Origin: Conchocele bisecta
Lineage: Eukaryota > Mollusca > Bivalvia > Lucinida > Thyasiridae
Reading direction: 5' to 3'
Assembly (NCBI GenBank): GCA_029237695.1
Contig: CM055266.1
Span: 118,829,581-118,893,580 of the forward strand
DNA: 64,000 nt
Of the stretch, positions 1-9,945 are shown in pieces. Every line of letters starts with the position of its first letter. The first letter of the stretch is position 1. The notes under the pieces were generated by a model that ran no database searches, had not been told where the DNA came from, and saw only the letters and a program-made list of their open reading frames with translations. Made by a program: the position numbers and the translations under genes.

Positions 1-3000
1 TTAGTTAATTTTCACAAGCTGACCAACATCTCGGACATATGATCTGATCGTACAAAGTACTTCTGGTAAGTGTGCATAGTCTGGCCAAATGGTACGAAAC
101 AGCGAGCAGTCCAGGCATTCGTAGAGCAGCTTTCCAGATGTTAGATGGAGAGAGTTCAGCTACCCGAAAAGTGTAAAAGTCTGGAGAAACTGTCATTCGA
201 TCACGCCACGACTGATATTCCGTTTGATAAATGGCCCTTTTACAGATTGACTTCCAAACATATTTTGACGGAAATACACTATGTTGCACAAATGTGTCCA
301 GATGGTCCATTAGTCCGCATTTGTGTAGAATCCGCGTGACGTCAGGAATAAAGTCTCTATTAACCACACTGCAGTGCAGGCAATACTGGTAGAGACGATG
401 CACAAACATATACCGGACAGTGGACCATGCATCTGAGCTGCATAAACTAAACAAGAAATTTAGTTTCTGCAGGTCGATGTATGCTTCAAGTGATGTCTCT
501 CCCAGCATGCCAAGCACTGCGTCAGTTCTCGTGCGTTTTCTGAAACCTTGCATATACTTTAAACAAAAGTGATATATGGTCTCAAGTTTTCGTAGACTAT
601 TGGCGCTCATACCGTTCCATAGTTCACATCCGAATAATGCTCGTGGTAAAACTATAGACTTGTAAAGTTTCAATGCTGTCAGCGGGTTCAGCCATTCGAA
701 ATGGACACCGACGTTGGACAAACCCAGAAATGTAGCGCGTACATTGTTCACGACTGTGTCAATATCACCTGGGGACATCAGTTGTTTTGTCTGCAGTAAA
801 CCAAGATGTTTGTATGAAGGGACGTCTTCAATCACTGATGAACCGTATTTCCACTGTCTACTGTGTTTGTCAAATTTACGTTTCGACTCGTTAAAGACAA
901 CCACTTTACACTTGTTCGTGTTATAACCGAATCTCCACTTCAGGCTAAACTGCTTGCATATCTCAAGCATTGTGGTCAATGCCGTGTTTAGTAGTTGCCA
1001 ATAGCACAATATCATCTGCCTGCGTGGGTGCAGAGAAGTATTGATCACCAATTTTCAAACCACGTCCGCTTTCATCAAGTAACTCGAGCAGGTCATTCAA
1101 AAAGACGTTGTAGAAAAAAGGTGACGTGATTCCACCTTGCCTCGTACCCTGTTCTATTCGTACCAAGTCTGATATGTGGCCATCGTAGAAGACACAACTT
1201 GACATGCCATTGTATATATGTGATATTATTCTAAGGTCTTTACCTGTAATTCCAAACTGAGACAATTTGTATAATAATTAAACCATTTATCAAAACACGA
1301 TCAAATGCTTTTTCTGCGTCCATGAAACACGCATAAAGATCATTATACACGTTCGTTGCAGTACTGGGCACTCTCCTGGAGAATGAATGACACCATTTTA
1401 GAGTTTTTAGACCGTCGAAAACCATGTTGTAGTGGATGTATTTTGTCAACAAGACCAGAGTCATTGAAGCGCAACTGAATAACTTTCTCAAACAGTTTTG
1501 CAATAACTGGCATAAGCGATATAGCACGGTAGTTATTTGGATCGGTTAAGGATTTCTTGTGTCCTTTACGCAGAGGAATTATAAGGCCCTGTTTAAATCC
1601 GATTGGAACACATTCGTGTTCAAATATACTGTTAAATCATTTTAATATAGTGGCTTTAAGAATTGTGCCGCCATATTTTATGTGTTCATATACGATATTG
1701 TCTAAACAACCAGCTTTATGGAGGGGCACCGACGAAATCGCCCGCTGTAAATCTTCTTCCGTAATCGTATGGGCTAGGATACAGTTGTCGGAATGAACCT
1801 CCTCCACGTTTTTCTCGAGCAGGTCCGCTACTTTCGAATTAATCATAAGTTTGTGATCATCATCGAAATCTGGATTTTCCGTGAATTTGTAAATGTTAGC
1901 AAAATAGCAACTCCAAACCAGCGGTGACCTTTACAGGGTCACTTTCAAAGGACGATTTAAATTTTAGCCCCTTAGTAGGAGGCCCATTTTTGCTCGAGCG
2001 TTTGGCATTGACAACCTTCCAAAATGAATTTTGATCCATATCTGCTAGTGAATCGAGTTTTTCATTTTCGCTCATTAACCACTTACAAGAAAACTGTCTC
2101 ATTTTTTGTCGAAATTTTCGCTTAGCGTCTTTGTATTCACGATATGACGGTGAGTCGCAGTTCCGGGGCCGGCCGTTAGATATCCAGACAGCGCGCGTTT
2201 GTCTGTTAATTGTATGTAACTGTTTGAGCTCACTATTCCAATATGGTTTAAGGTACGGCTTGTATACCCGTTTAGGAATGCACGATTCTGCTGACTGCTG
2301 CATATATTTAATGATAGAGTCATATGTCTCATTCACGTCATTGTAGTTCAAACTAACTCCACGAAGCTGATTGGACAATGTAAATCTGTAATCATCGCGT
2401 TCACTCGAAGTAGCTATACGCAATTTTCGCAAAACTCTCCGCTACATCGACACTGTCTGATTGAACGTCGACTCGTAGTCGCATAAATACAGGAAAGTGC
2501 CGCGATATATTAAGAGGTGCATCATCGCCAATGCTACACTGCACCACATCAGCTAGAAGGGATTCATGAACACAGATATGGTCAATGAAGCTAGGTTTGT
2601 CATCGGTGTATGGTATAAATGAATACTTGGACCCTTGCATATATCGAGCATAGTCACTGCACACACGTATCGATGTCTTAATGCACTACACAGGTACATT
2701 TGGCGCGTGCCACACTGTTTGTTCATATTGTTTACGGGTGCATTCGGACTGTGACATTGAGCAGTTGAAGTCGCCCATTATAATTACTTGACCGTCAGAT
2801 GAGAATTTACAACATAGTTCGTGTATTTGATCGACATATTCCTTATACTGGCTTATAGGGTAGCGTGTAGTTGGTAAGTAGACTTGAATCACATACACAA
2901 TTTTGGTGGCTAGTATCAACTTCAGGACGATAATACGATCATTGATTTCTTGTATTTCGATATTACGATTATAGCGCTTGTGCCAGAGAAAGGCGACACC

Positions 3001-3260
3001 TCCTTTACCAATACGGCGTCTATTTAAGCAAGTTATATGGCATTGGAAGTTACAACATAATTACAGTAGTCGGCATTGAAACTGTTCAAAACATTTACAT
3101 TTTCCGGTAGTAGCTAGCCAATGCTCGGAAAGACCACATATGTCAATATTTTTATTTATAAGCTCGGTTTCCAGGTAAGGCAGTCCAGTAATCACACCCG
3201 TTGCGTTCCATGTCATACAATTAATTGTATGATGGCTCCCCATTCTGTTTAGTATTGTAG
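1..3260 (-). pseudogene. LINE ORF2: APE endonuclease plus reverse transcriptase, multiply frameshifted
   Basis: Endonuclease motifs come first: MTWNATG and GLSEHWLA (about 3061-3260), IIMGDFN (about 2770), then FIDHICV (about 2580). RT motifs follow: DAEKAFDRV (about 1300), TRQGGITSPFFYN (about 1130) and QADDIVLLA with the catalytic Asp pair (about 1000). The open stretch 1051-5 covers the RT thumb and ends in CPRCWSAC, a terminal zinc-knuckle-like motif. Open pieces are 2919-2686, 2664-2401, 2432-1896, 1846-1637, 1527-1240, 1265-963 and 1051-5, each in a different frame from its neighbour, so at least six frameshifts or stops are present. Confidence 0.85.
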
Positions 3261-4047
3261 CGCCGTCCCTGCCCGCTTTCAGGTTGAACAAACCACTTTC
3301 TGCATGCCGTACCCGGTGGCCAAAACTCAGGATCAGATACAATGTCAGAGTGTTCATCCCAAATTGCTATTTGGGCGCACAATGAATCATCCCAACGGCT
3401 ATTAAACATTGTAGCACGTACGCATTTAACAACGTTTTGCTGTAGATGCTCTTTCAGGTCGAATTCCGTACAGTCAGGGTCTATTCCGCTGATAAAATAT
3501 TTGGCTAACTTTTTTCGAGTAACACCTTTGAAACCTGAAGTATGTGACGTAATCTCATTTTCAGCCGGTACTATATCCTTTACCGGTCAATGTGAGCTAT
3601 AGGCGGGTTCACCGAAGCGAAAATATTACCAGCGCACACAACTGGAATGTGTTGATAGTTCATCGCATCATGGTCCACGCGACTGATATCGGTCGTGTTA
3701 GAACTGTTTAAAGATACACCCCTTTGTGGAAGCGAAGTTTGATCCACATTCACCTGATGTCTAGTGGGCGCCATATCGTTCTGTCTGAAGAAGCGATGAG
3801 TTCGTGAGTCCTGGAATAGATCAGTGGCAATGAACTGTGGCGATATTACTGGCGATTCTGGGGCAAGGTGGTTTGTAACCGCGATACTAGAACCATTGGC
3901 CGAATTCCCACTGGCTGCTTGCAAAACAGTTTCACATACCTTGTCAAGTTTCAGTGAAATATCTCGTGTGAATGATTTGAAGCACATTTCAATGTTGATC
4001 TGGCTATTGGCATTTATATTTTCTTGAACTGACTTGCCGTACTGCAA
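3221..4047 (-). pseudogene. LINE ORF1-like fragment
   Basis: The first 155 codons (4047-3580) are open and hydrophilic. After a stop or frameshift near 3580 the coding signal continues in another frame down to about 3221. There it contains a stretch with RKKLAKYFISGIDP and later DPEFWPPGTACRKW, which resembles the RRM-like ORF1 C-termini found upstream of LINE endonucleases. ORF1 proteins bind LINE RNA. The assignment rests on position and these short motifs; the first half alone would not be recognisable. Confidence 0.5.
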
Positions 4048-4149
4048 ATTTAAGAGAAACGCTTTTTATTAGGGTCTCATAATTTAACGCACAAATGTGG
4101 TAATAAAACAGAGCAATGTAGGCCAGCTCAGCTTTATCAACCAGCGTTA

Positions 4150-4217
4150 TAAGCGAGGGGCCAATATCAAATTAGGGGGGTATTTAGTGGTCACATTCAA
4201 CTGGTCGTACAAACTAA
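4150..4217 (+). repeat. Left terminal inverted repeat of the 4.7-kb transposon
   Basis: Starts TAAGCGAGGGGCCA and includes the 29-bp block 4189-4217 that is the exact reverse complement of 8830-8858. The outer about 40 bp match the right end only imperfectly. Confidence 0.8.
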
Positions 4218-4220
4218 AAT

Positions 4221-4851
4221 CATTGTGATATTTCGCTAGGAAATACATTCTGCTATAATCATTCAGAGGTGTACTCTTTTTCATTTGTTGCGGTGACTCT
4301 CAAATTCAAGATGGCGTCCAAGATGGCCGCCAAAAATACAGTTCACTATATGAGAGCTATAATTTGATATATTTGGTGATTTACGAGGCTAAACCAATGT
4401 ATTGTATGCAGGACATCTTTAGAATATATTTGGAGTGTAGTTGAATAATTTTCACAACTGTATAAATCCAAGATGGCCGCCATTTATATAAAATATTTCA
4501 TATTTTTGAAGAAAAAGTGATGTTATCATGTCACACGTACGTATTTTCGTCTTATGGAATAAGGTTGATACAACGCAGCTCTCATACATGTCTGCAGAAT
4601 AAAGCAAATGTTATCTTATACTTCTCTTTGCGTAGATTATGCTTCAAAGATGGCCGCCATGCGTTATGCCTGAATATATGAGTAACTACAATTATAGTAC
4701 TGATCACTGTTCTGACCACGTCGAATTTCATTCTTCAAATTGTATAGACATCCGTTCTGGAGCTAAATAATATACGCAAACACTATGCTGATTGATCATT
4801 TTGAATCATAACAGTTAACATTAACATGACATATAAACAGTTATAGTCCCT
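4221..4851. other. Non-coding left arm of the transposon
   Basis: No ORF. It holds several copies of an AAGATGGC(G/C)GCC-type string (4311-4333, 4472-4483, 4650-4661) in AT-rich DNA. The right arm (about 8540-8745) has the same string in inverted orientation. Confidence 0.6.
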
Positions 4852-5547
4852 TTAATAATATTCATGTGAACTGTAGTCGTTGCCTTCGATAAGAGCTTCC
4901 TGTGTACGTGTATCAAGGACTTCAGAATCTAGTGGCATATCGTCTGACTCCCCAGAGGTTGACGGCAATAAAACTCCAGAACGTACATCTATGGTTCGAT
5001 TTTGACAGTTTGAATTGCACTTGCACAGGCTTGTGCATTTGAAGTTATTTTTCCCGCACTTGCATCTCTTCGATTTACAATCTGTCTTGCATTTACAAGA
5101 TGTCATTGCTAATATTTCAGAAGGAGCATGAGATACGTCCATCCAGTCTATTGTCAGATGATCTCCTTGTACAGTCCAACCATGACCAATAGGGGGTGGT
5201 GGTGCTTGAGCTTGGTCCAAACAATGTCTGGAGAGATACGCTTGATAGTTTGATCGACGGATCTTTTTCCGCAGCACATCTTGACAAGGAGGCAACCTCT
5301 CCGGGTCTGATGTACCGGATAGGAATAGTAGAGTGAGATAATCGTTAACTCTCAATGTTGGAACGGGATTGAGCTTCTTTCCTCTCGCATTGTAACTGTA
5401 GAATATACATGTTGCTTCTTCACAACTCTCAAACAGCTCAACTGATGGTTGAACTTCCTTTCCTAACATGGTCATTGCCTTGCAAAACTTGGGAGTCATT
5501 TTGCAACAGCCAGATAACACCAGATTTTCCTCGCCCCTTGAACGCAC
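4852..5547 (-). CDS. Transposon protein, C-terminal part with CXC (tesmin/TSO1-like) cysteine module
   Basis: Picks up the coding signal after a frameshift near 5530 (PKFCKAMTMLGKEVQ, then the VELFE and LPPCQDVLRKKIRRSNYQAYL segments). It ends with a cysteine-rich block: CKCKTDCKSKRCKC, KCTSLCKCNSNC. This matches the CxC...CxC...C spacing of tesmin/TSO1-like CXC repeats, which bind zinc and DNA. A CXC module at the end of a transposon protein would suit recognition of the terminal repeats. The stop at 4852 is followed by about 630 bp of AT-rich DNA before the left TIR. Confidence 0.65.
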   Translation of the reverse strand: MRSRGEENLVLSGCCKMTPKFCKAMTMLGKEVQPSVELFESCEEATCIFYSYNARGKKLNPVPTLRVNDYLTLLFLSGTSDPERLPPCQDVLRKKIRRSNYQAYLSRHCLDQAQAPPPPIGHGWTVQGDHLTIDWMDVSHAPSEILAMTSCKCKTDCKSKRCKCGKNNFKCTSLCKCNSNCQNRTIDVRSGVLLPSTSGESDDMPLDSEVLDTRTQEALIEGNDYSSHEYY

Positions 5548-6061
5548 TTGTGCTGTCGCATCCCGTGAACGGATGTGCGCCTATAAGCGCCTCACATACA
5601 GCCTCTCCTAGGGACTCACCTATCGTTGAGACATCGACATATCGTGTTTTAGAACCAGACCCAGTGAGAAAGAGACATTTCGCTTTGATCCACCCTAGTC
5701 CACATGCGGCAGAAGCTAACACTATCACATCTGTATCTGGGGACTTGATGACGATTGTATCTGGTTGTGGCAATTGACGTGCTGCGTATTCTGCATGGAA
5801 TATTAACCGTTGATCGGCTTCTTCCATCTTATATTCCAACTCCGGAACAGCTTCACATTCCATCTGGTGTGAATGTACGATGAACTTGTAGCACTTGTCT
5901 TTTGCCGTGGCATATAGTATATTTCTCCCCAGCAGCTGTGTATATTTGTCATCTTGCCATTCTCTGATGAAGAATTCGGATAGGGAGTTTATCCACCTTC
6001 TGTCCGGCGCTACTAATTGTTGTGGCAAATGAACCATCGAGACATCGCATGCGTGAATCAC
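5438..6061 (-). CDS. Transposon protein, PIN/FEN-like nuclease region
   Basis: Motifs in order: KMEEADQRLIFHAEYAA, VIKSPDTDVIVLASAACGL and ALIGAHPFTGCDSTSAFKG. The acidic clusters (E-x-D, S-x-DTD and GCD) have the spacing and flanks of the metal-binding aspartates in FEN1/XPG and other PIN-fold nucleases, whose active sites cut DNA or RNA with Mg2+. The assignment to the PIN fold is inference from motif shape. The frame is lost near 5530, after the GCDSTSAFKGRGK motif. Confidence 0.55.
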   Translation of the reverse strand: MIHACDVSMVHLPQQLVAPDRRWINSLSEFFIREWQDDKYTQLLGRNILYATAKDKCYKFIVHSHQMECEAVPELEYKMEEADQRLIFHAEYAARQLPQPDTIVIKSPDTDVIVLASAACGLGWIKAKCLFLTGSGSKTRYVDVSTIGESLGEAVCEALIGAHPFTGCDSTSAFKGRGKSGVIWLLQNDSQVLQGNDHVRKGSSTIS

Positions 6062-6900
6062 GCTCAGAGCTCTTTATTGACATGGTTGGATAGGTGTCAA
6101 CGATCCAGTGAATAGTGGCTGAATTTGACATTTGGTCGATCCTGGTGATAGCTTTCAGCACTGTTTCCGCCAAGTCTCCAAATGTTGTTTCGGGCGACAG
6201 TTTTAGACATTGCAGCTGTACTATTGCATCTATAAGGATGGTTTGTTGACCAATCATCGGTGGTTCTGTCGCTTCCACTATATTTTCCAACTAGTGCATA
6301 AGCACATTCTTTGATGTTTTCACCAACTCACCATCTGCCGTAGCAAGAGAATATGGAAATGGTCCTAATGGAAATTCTAACACTTTGTCAATCTCTAGAT
6401 CCCTTTCCATTGACAGAGCTATCATCTTGTGGAACATATCGCGAGTGTCTCGTAATCGCGTTTTGTCATCTCTTAATGTACATCGTTTACCCTTCGTCAT
6501 AGTGTCAAATGTTTTCAGTTTTAACTTTGGCCACGGGGCATAGAAACTGACTTCACTTCCTGCTGAACTTTGCATTTGAGATTGGAGATTCTCTGTTTCA
6601 TCAGTGGGTGTACTATCACATTGCGGCTGAAGTCGTTCTTTGGAAAAAATCACCAGTTCGTGTTTCCCCTTCTCATGTGCAGTCAATAAGTCTATAGACA
6701 CCTCTTCGGGGGCCTGTCGGCCTGATGTTACATGACACAATGGTCCTGTGTCTGAAAACGGATTGGTCCATTTTTCAATCGTCTCCATAACTTGCTGTAC
6801 TTTGTACTCGTCATCTTTTATGCGAGCCCTACCAGCGTCGTCAGCTTTGAAATCTTTGACTAATATCTTCGCCAGTGATGATTTTACACCGCTTCATGAA
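5949..6900 (-). pseudogene. Transposon protein, middle part with in-frame TAG
   Basis: After the shift near 6890 the protein continues through KILVKDFKADDAG into the open stretch 6788-6291. That stretch ends at one in-frame TAG (6291-6293) and reads on in the same frame from 6290 to about 6050 (including VDTYPTMSIKSSERDSR). No recognised domain falls here; the region is Lys/Glu-rich and probably links the N-terminal core to the nuclease-like part. A second frame change lies near 6050. The single stop could be decay, a sequence error or, less likely, readthrough. Confidence 0.6.
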
Positions 6901-8406
6901 CTCGGCACGTTGAGTCGACAAAATCTCCCATTTGAGTGTTGCAGCAGGTTCCATACTGATGTTAGCAATACCACCTGGTGACTTAGAGTCCCTGTTCACG
7001 CCCATCTCTGTTTCTTGGTCAGCTGGTACTCTGCCGAATGGGTTTGTTTCTGATTTCTGTATTGTAAATAGGTTTCCACTCACAAGTTGGTCGTACGCAT
7101 CATTGTGTGTATATTGTAGTTTCAGCATATTCAGCAGATACACTGGCTTATATCTGCCGTACACCGTTCGTCCACTGGCAATAAACCATGGAAGCATTTC
7201 CAGTTCAGTGTTGATGTTCAGGAACCAGTCACCAGTACGGGAGGCGCGGACATGTCGCAACAGGATCCCGATGATCTCGAGGTATGTTGTCCAAAATCTG
7301 CCATTTGGACCTAGTGATGAAACGAAGTCCTTATACATTGATGTGACAGTTGCGAAGTTCGCATAATGTGTTAGTTTGCTCAGGTTCTCAGCTGATATGT
7401 TCTGGCGTAGTTCGTCGACTTCAGCATTGAGTGCTACCAGTGGCTCATCACTGTCTAACTGTTGAGCATATGTTTTGAACCGTAAACGCTTGAATGCTTC
7501 AGCAGCTAACGAGTGGGCATAGAACCCACGCTCCCAGTGCTCACCAGATAGAACTCTGTCAACTGAACCTTCTGCCAATATTCCTGTTTCTATGAATATG
7601 TCCAGCAATCCGGCCTTGCCAAACATGTATCCAGGACACGCCATGAAAAGCATTGATGTGTGAAACGGTCCCTGGTGCAATACTATACGATTCATATTTG
7701 GATCAAATACCTGCTTCGCAAGAATTACTTCCATTGCCTTTGTCCAGATTCCCATATCCACAACCACTTGGACAGAGCAAGTACCTTTGCCATGATCATC
7801 ATCCATTACTTCATCTACCATCTCGACGGACCTGGTCAGAAGCGTATATATTACATTGTGATCCGGAGGCTTGTGGATTGTTTGACAGTATCCAATCTTG
7901 TGAGGCAATACATTTGGAACAGTGGGCGATACCGAACGTTGTATATTGCAATTAAACCCCTTCCATCCAGGAACCTGTTGATCCGATGGCTGTACATTGT
8001 CTACATTTTTCTCCCCTATTCGTGTCATTCTCCATGCCAAGTCCGTGTCATTCTCATGTTGAACTAGTTCCTGGTCTATACGCGTTAACAGTATCGATGC
8101 ATCCTGATGTCGCGGGGGATCGGTGCGCTTGCCCACAATACATGTGTGAATCTTATCATCTGGAACTTTGATGGCTCTCTGCCTTGTTCTTGGATAACTG
8201 ACTCTATCACAGCGCTCTGAATCCAGGTCATTGTCTATTACAGGTAGTCTTGGCTGTGCCATGTACCCGGTAGTATCATGCACCTGTAGAGATCCGGTGA
8301 AATGTCCTCGGTTTTTGTAGTCATTATTGTCCCAGAATATTGTTTTGTATTTGTTTTGTATGACTATGGGCACAGTTGACGCTAACCCTGTGTAAGGTAT
8401 GCACAT
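6841..8406 (-). CDS. Transposon protein, N-terminal/transposase-like part (521 codons open)
   Basis: Open for 521 codons from ATG at 8406. About residues 1-190 are variable. Residues about 215-470 hold the conserved-looking core: VVVDMGIWTKAMEVI, then HQGPFHTSMLFM, YMFGKAGLLDIFIETGI, FYAHSLAAEAFKRL, FWTTYLEIIGILLRHVRASR, MLPWFIASGRTVYGRY and DQETEMGVNRDSKSPGGI. I know this pattern from large multi-copy ORFs of cnidarians, molluscs and echinoderms with no assigned function. Asp and Glu in VVVDMG and DQETEMG are candidate metal ligands of an RNase H-like transposase fold, which is inference. The frame ends at 6841 by a shift: about 6890 the coding signal moves into the next frame. Confidence 0.65.
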   Translation of the reverse strand: MCIPYTGLASTVPIVIQNKYKTIFWDNNDYKNRGHFTGSLQVHDTTGYMAQPRLPVIDNDLDSERCDRVSYPRTRQRAIKVPDDKIHTCIVGKRTDPPRHQDASILLTRIDQELVQHENDTDLAWRMTRIGEKNVDNVQPSDQQVPGWKGFNCNIQRSVSPTVPNVLPHKIGYCQTIHKPPDHNVIYTLLTRSVEMVDEVMDDDHGKGTCSVQVVVDMGIWTKAMEVILAKQVFDPNMNRIVLHQGPFHTSMLFMACPGYMFGKAGLLDIFIETGILAEGSVDRVLSGEHWERGFYAHSLAAEAFKRLRFKTYAQQLDSDEPLVALNAEVDELRQNISAENLSKLTHYANFATVTSMYKDFVSSLGPNGRFWTTYLEIIGILLRHVRASRTGDWFLNINTELEMLPWFIASGRTVYGRYKPVYLLNMLKLQYTHNDAYDQLVSGNLFTIQKSETNPFGRVPADQETEMGVNRDSKSPGGIANISMEPAATLKWEILSTQRAEFMKRCKIITGEDISQRFQS

Positions 8407-8829
8407 GTGATTGCACTGACAGACTAGTCAATGGCATACTATCACATTACCATGGCTTAGCAGGGTGTATGTAGCAATATGCATGGCCATACACGTGATA
8501 TTTCACCCAATGTCTTTGAAACAGCTTAATTTTAACATATGTTTTTTACAACTGGCGGCCATTTTGGAAGCCATATTGATTTCTGTATACAGTGAACAAC
8601 ATTAAACGTGTGTATTTTACATTTTCACACTTTACCATTGAAACAGATCCATAAAATTGCATATTATTGACTGAAATACGCGTAAAAGTTGAACGTCTTA
8701 TTTATTTAGAAAATTGGCCGCCATCTTGGCCGCCATCTTGGATTTCATAGTGACCGCAACAATTGCGTGCGAGTACACCAGCAGAATATTGTTTCTAATG
8801 CTACATAGAAACAATCTAAATAGGTCTCG

Positions 8830-8887
8830 TTAGTTTGTACGACCAGTTGAATGTGACCGTCTTTTCAGGTATATGGACCTTCGCTTA
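8830..8887 (-). repeat. Right terminal inverted repeat of the 4.7-kb transposon
   Basis: Contains the 29-bp block 8830-8858 exactly inverted relative to 4189-4217, and ends with TTCGCTTA at 8887. It is followed by TTA. Confidence 0.8.
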
Positions 8888-9172
8888 TTAGTACATTTGT
8901 AAACTAACGTAGTCTGACCAAAATTTATAAATCCCTTGGACGTAAAAAGGGAATTACGTTAATTATTTGTAACCATATCAAATAAATATGAACTTATATT
9001 AAGTACAGTAGAAAATTGATCTCTCGAACAGGTCTCAAACCTCGACTGAGAATATATATTTGTATTTTAGTTTTGTTCTAACAATTTTATCATTTTTATC
9101 AAAATAGCTATCAACTGATAGACACTTTATACCAACAATAAAACTGTGCGTATTTTTTTATAATACATGTAT

Positions 9173-9287
9173 ATACTGGAGAAACGGGACTTCTAACAAG
9201 CGTTATTAGACTACAGGATCGTGCTATTTGATCAGGATCTACAATGGTCACAAATACCATAAGCCCCATTTTCCCAGTAACATGACA
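9173..9287 (-). repeat. Remnant of the GTGACTGGAGAAATG foldback MITE family
   Basis: Carries ACTGGAGAAACGGGACTT at one end and CATAAGCCCCATTTTCCCAG at the other, with GATCTACAATGGTCAC inside. Better copies are at 21994-22221, 26354-26581 and 61435-61605. Confidence 0.6.
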
Positions 9288-9734
9288 CATAAGTATACCA
9301 AGCAAGTCAATTTGACTTCCAAAAGTTGTAAGTTCCCTTTTGTTTACCAGTGTCCAACATAGCCAGTCAAAATAACAAGTAGCGCATGCACATGAAAACC
9401 AACATGGTTGGCATGTTGACTTCCTTCCTCAGTTAACTGGTCGGTGTTTGAAATGTTTCAATTTCATCAACATATATATGGATAAATGACTAACAACATC
9501 GATGGTATCCCAAGGATTTTAATTTCAACGTTGAAATAAAACATTATTAGGAAAACATATTTTATGTGGGATTTGCAAACAGGGCACGTTTTCTCGTGCA
9601 CCTGTCCCCATTTGGAGAAGATCAATATTGATTTTTTTTAGCTGACAATATACAATGCTGTACCCTATGGAAGGGGATATCCGCCACTACATTGCATGCT
9701 GCTTCATGACAATGCAATCGACCATTGTTCCAGG

Positions 9735-9945
9735 TCATCCTGCACTGCGGCTACTCGTTACTGCTTAATGACAACTCGTACATTATTACATTTTACATTG
9801 CATACCTCGATTGGCTATTTGACATTGTTACATGACATCCTGCATCTTGGCTATACACTACTGCTTAATGACAACTCCATCTTGCATTATTACATTGCAT
9901 ATTGCATACCTCGATTGGCTATTTCACATTGTTACATGCCATATT
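9735..9945 (+). repeat. Two-copy imperfect tandem repeat, period 100 bp
   Basis: CTGCTTAATGACAACTC recurs at 9761 and 9861, and CCTCGATTGGCTATTT recurs further on in each unit. Confidence 0.7.

Larger units (their letters stand above)
1..4050 (-). mobile_element. Decayed non-LTR retrotransposon (LINE) with ORF1, APE endonuclease and RT
   Basis: Minus-strand fragments read in order, from 4047 down to 5, as an ORF1-like protein, an apurinic-type endonuclease and a reverse transcriptase. The reading frame shifts repeatedly, so this is an inactive copy. The last ORF stops at position 5-7, so the 3' UTR and tail lie outside the window. No poly(A) or target-site duplication can be seen. The clade is not certain; the order ORF1, APE endonuclease, RT with a terminal Cys-rich motif fits the CR1/jockey/Tx1-like elements common in bivalves. 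Confidence 0.85.
4150..8887 (-). mobile_element. TIR-bounded DNA transposon carrying a transposase-like/PIN-like/CXC protein
   Basis: Both ends start TAAGCGA in inverted orientation (4150 inward, 8887 inward). They share a perfect 29-bp inverted block at 4189-4217 and 8830-8858, containing CATTCAACTGGTCGTACAAA. Further in, TTGTTGCGGT and repeated AAGATGGCGGCC-type strings are also mirrored. TTA flanks each end (4147-4149 and 8888-8890), a possible 3-bp target-site duplication. The coding strand is minus. The coding region fills 8406-4852 and contains at least three frameshifts and one in-frame stop. I cannot place it in a named superfamily from sequence alone. The family occurs in many copies in marine invertebrate genomes as far as I know, usually annotated as uncharacterised. 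Confidence 0.75.
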
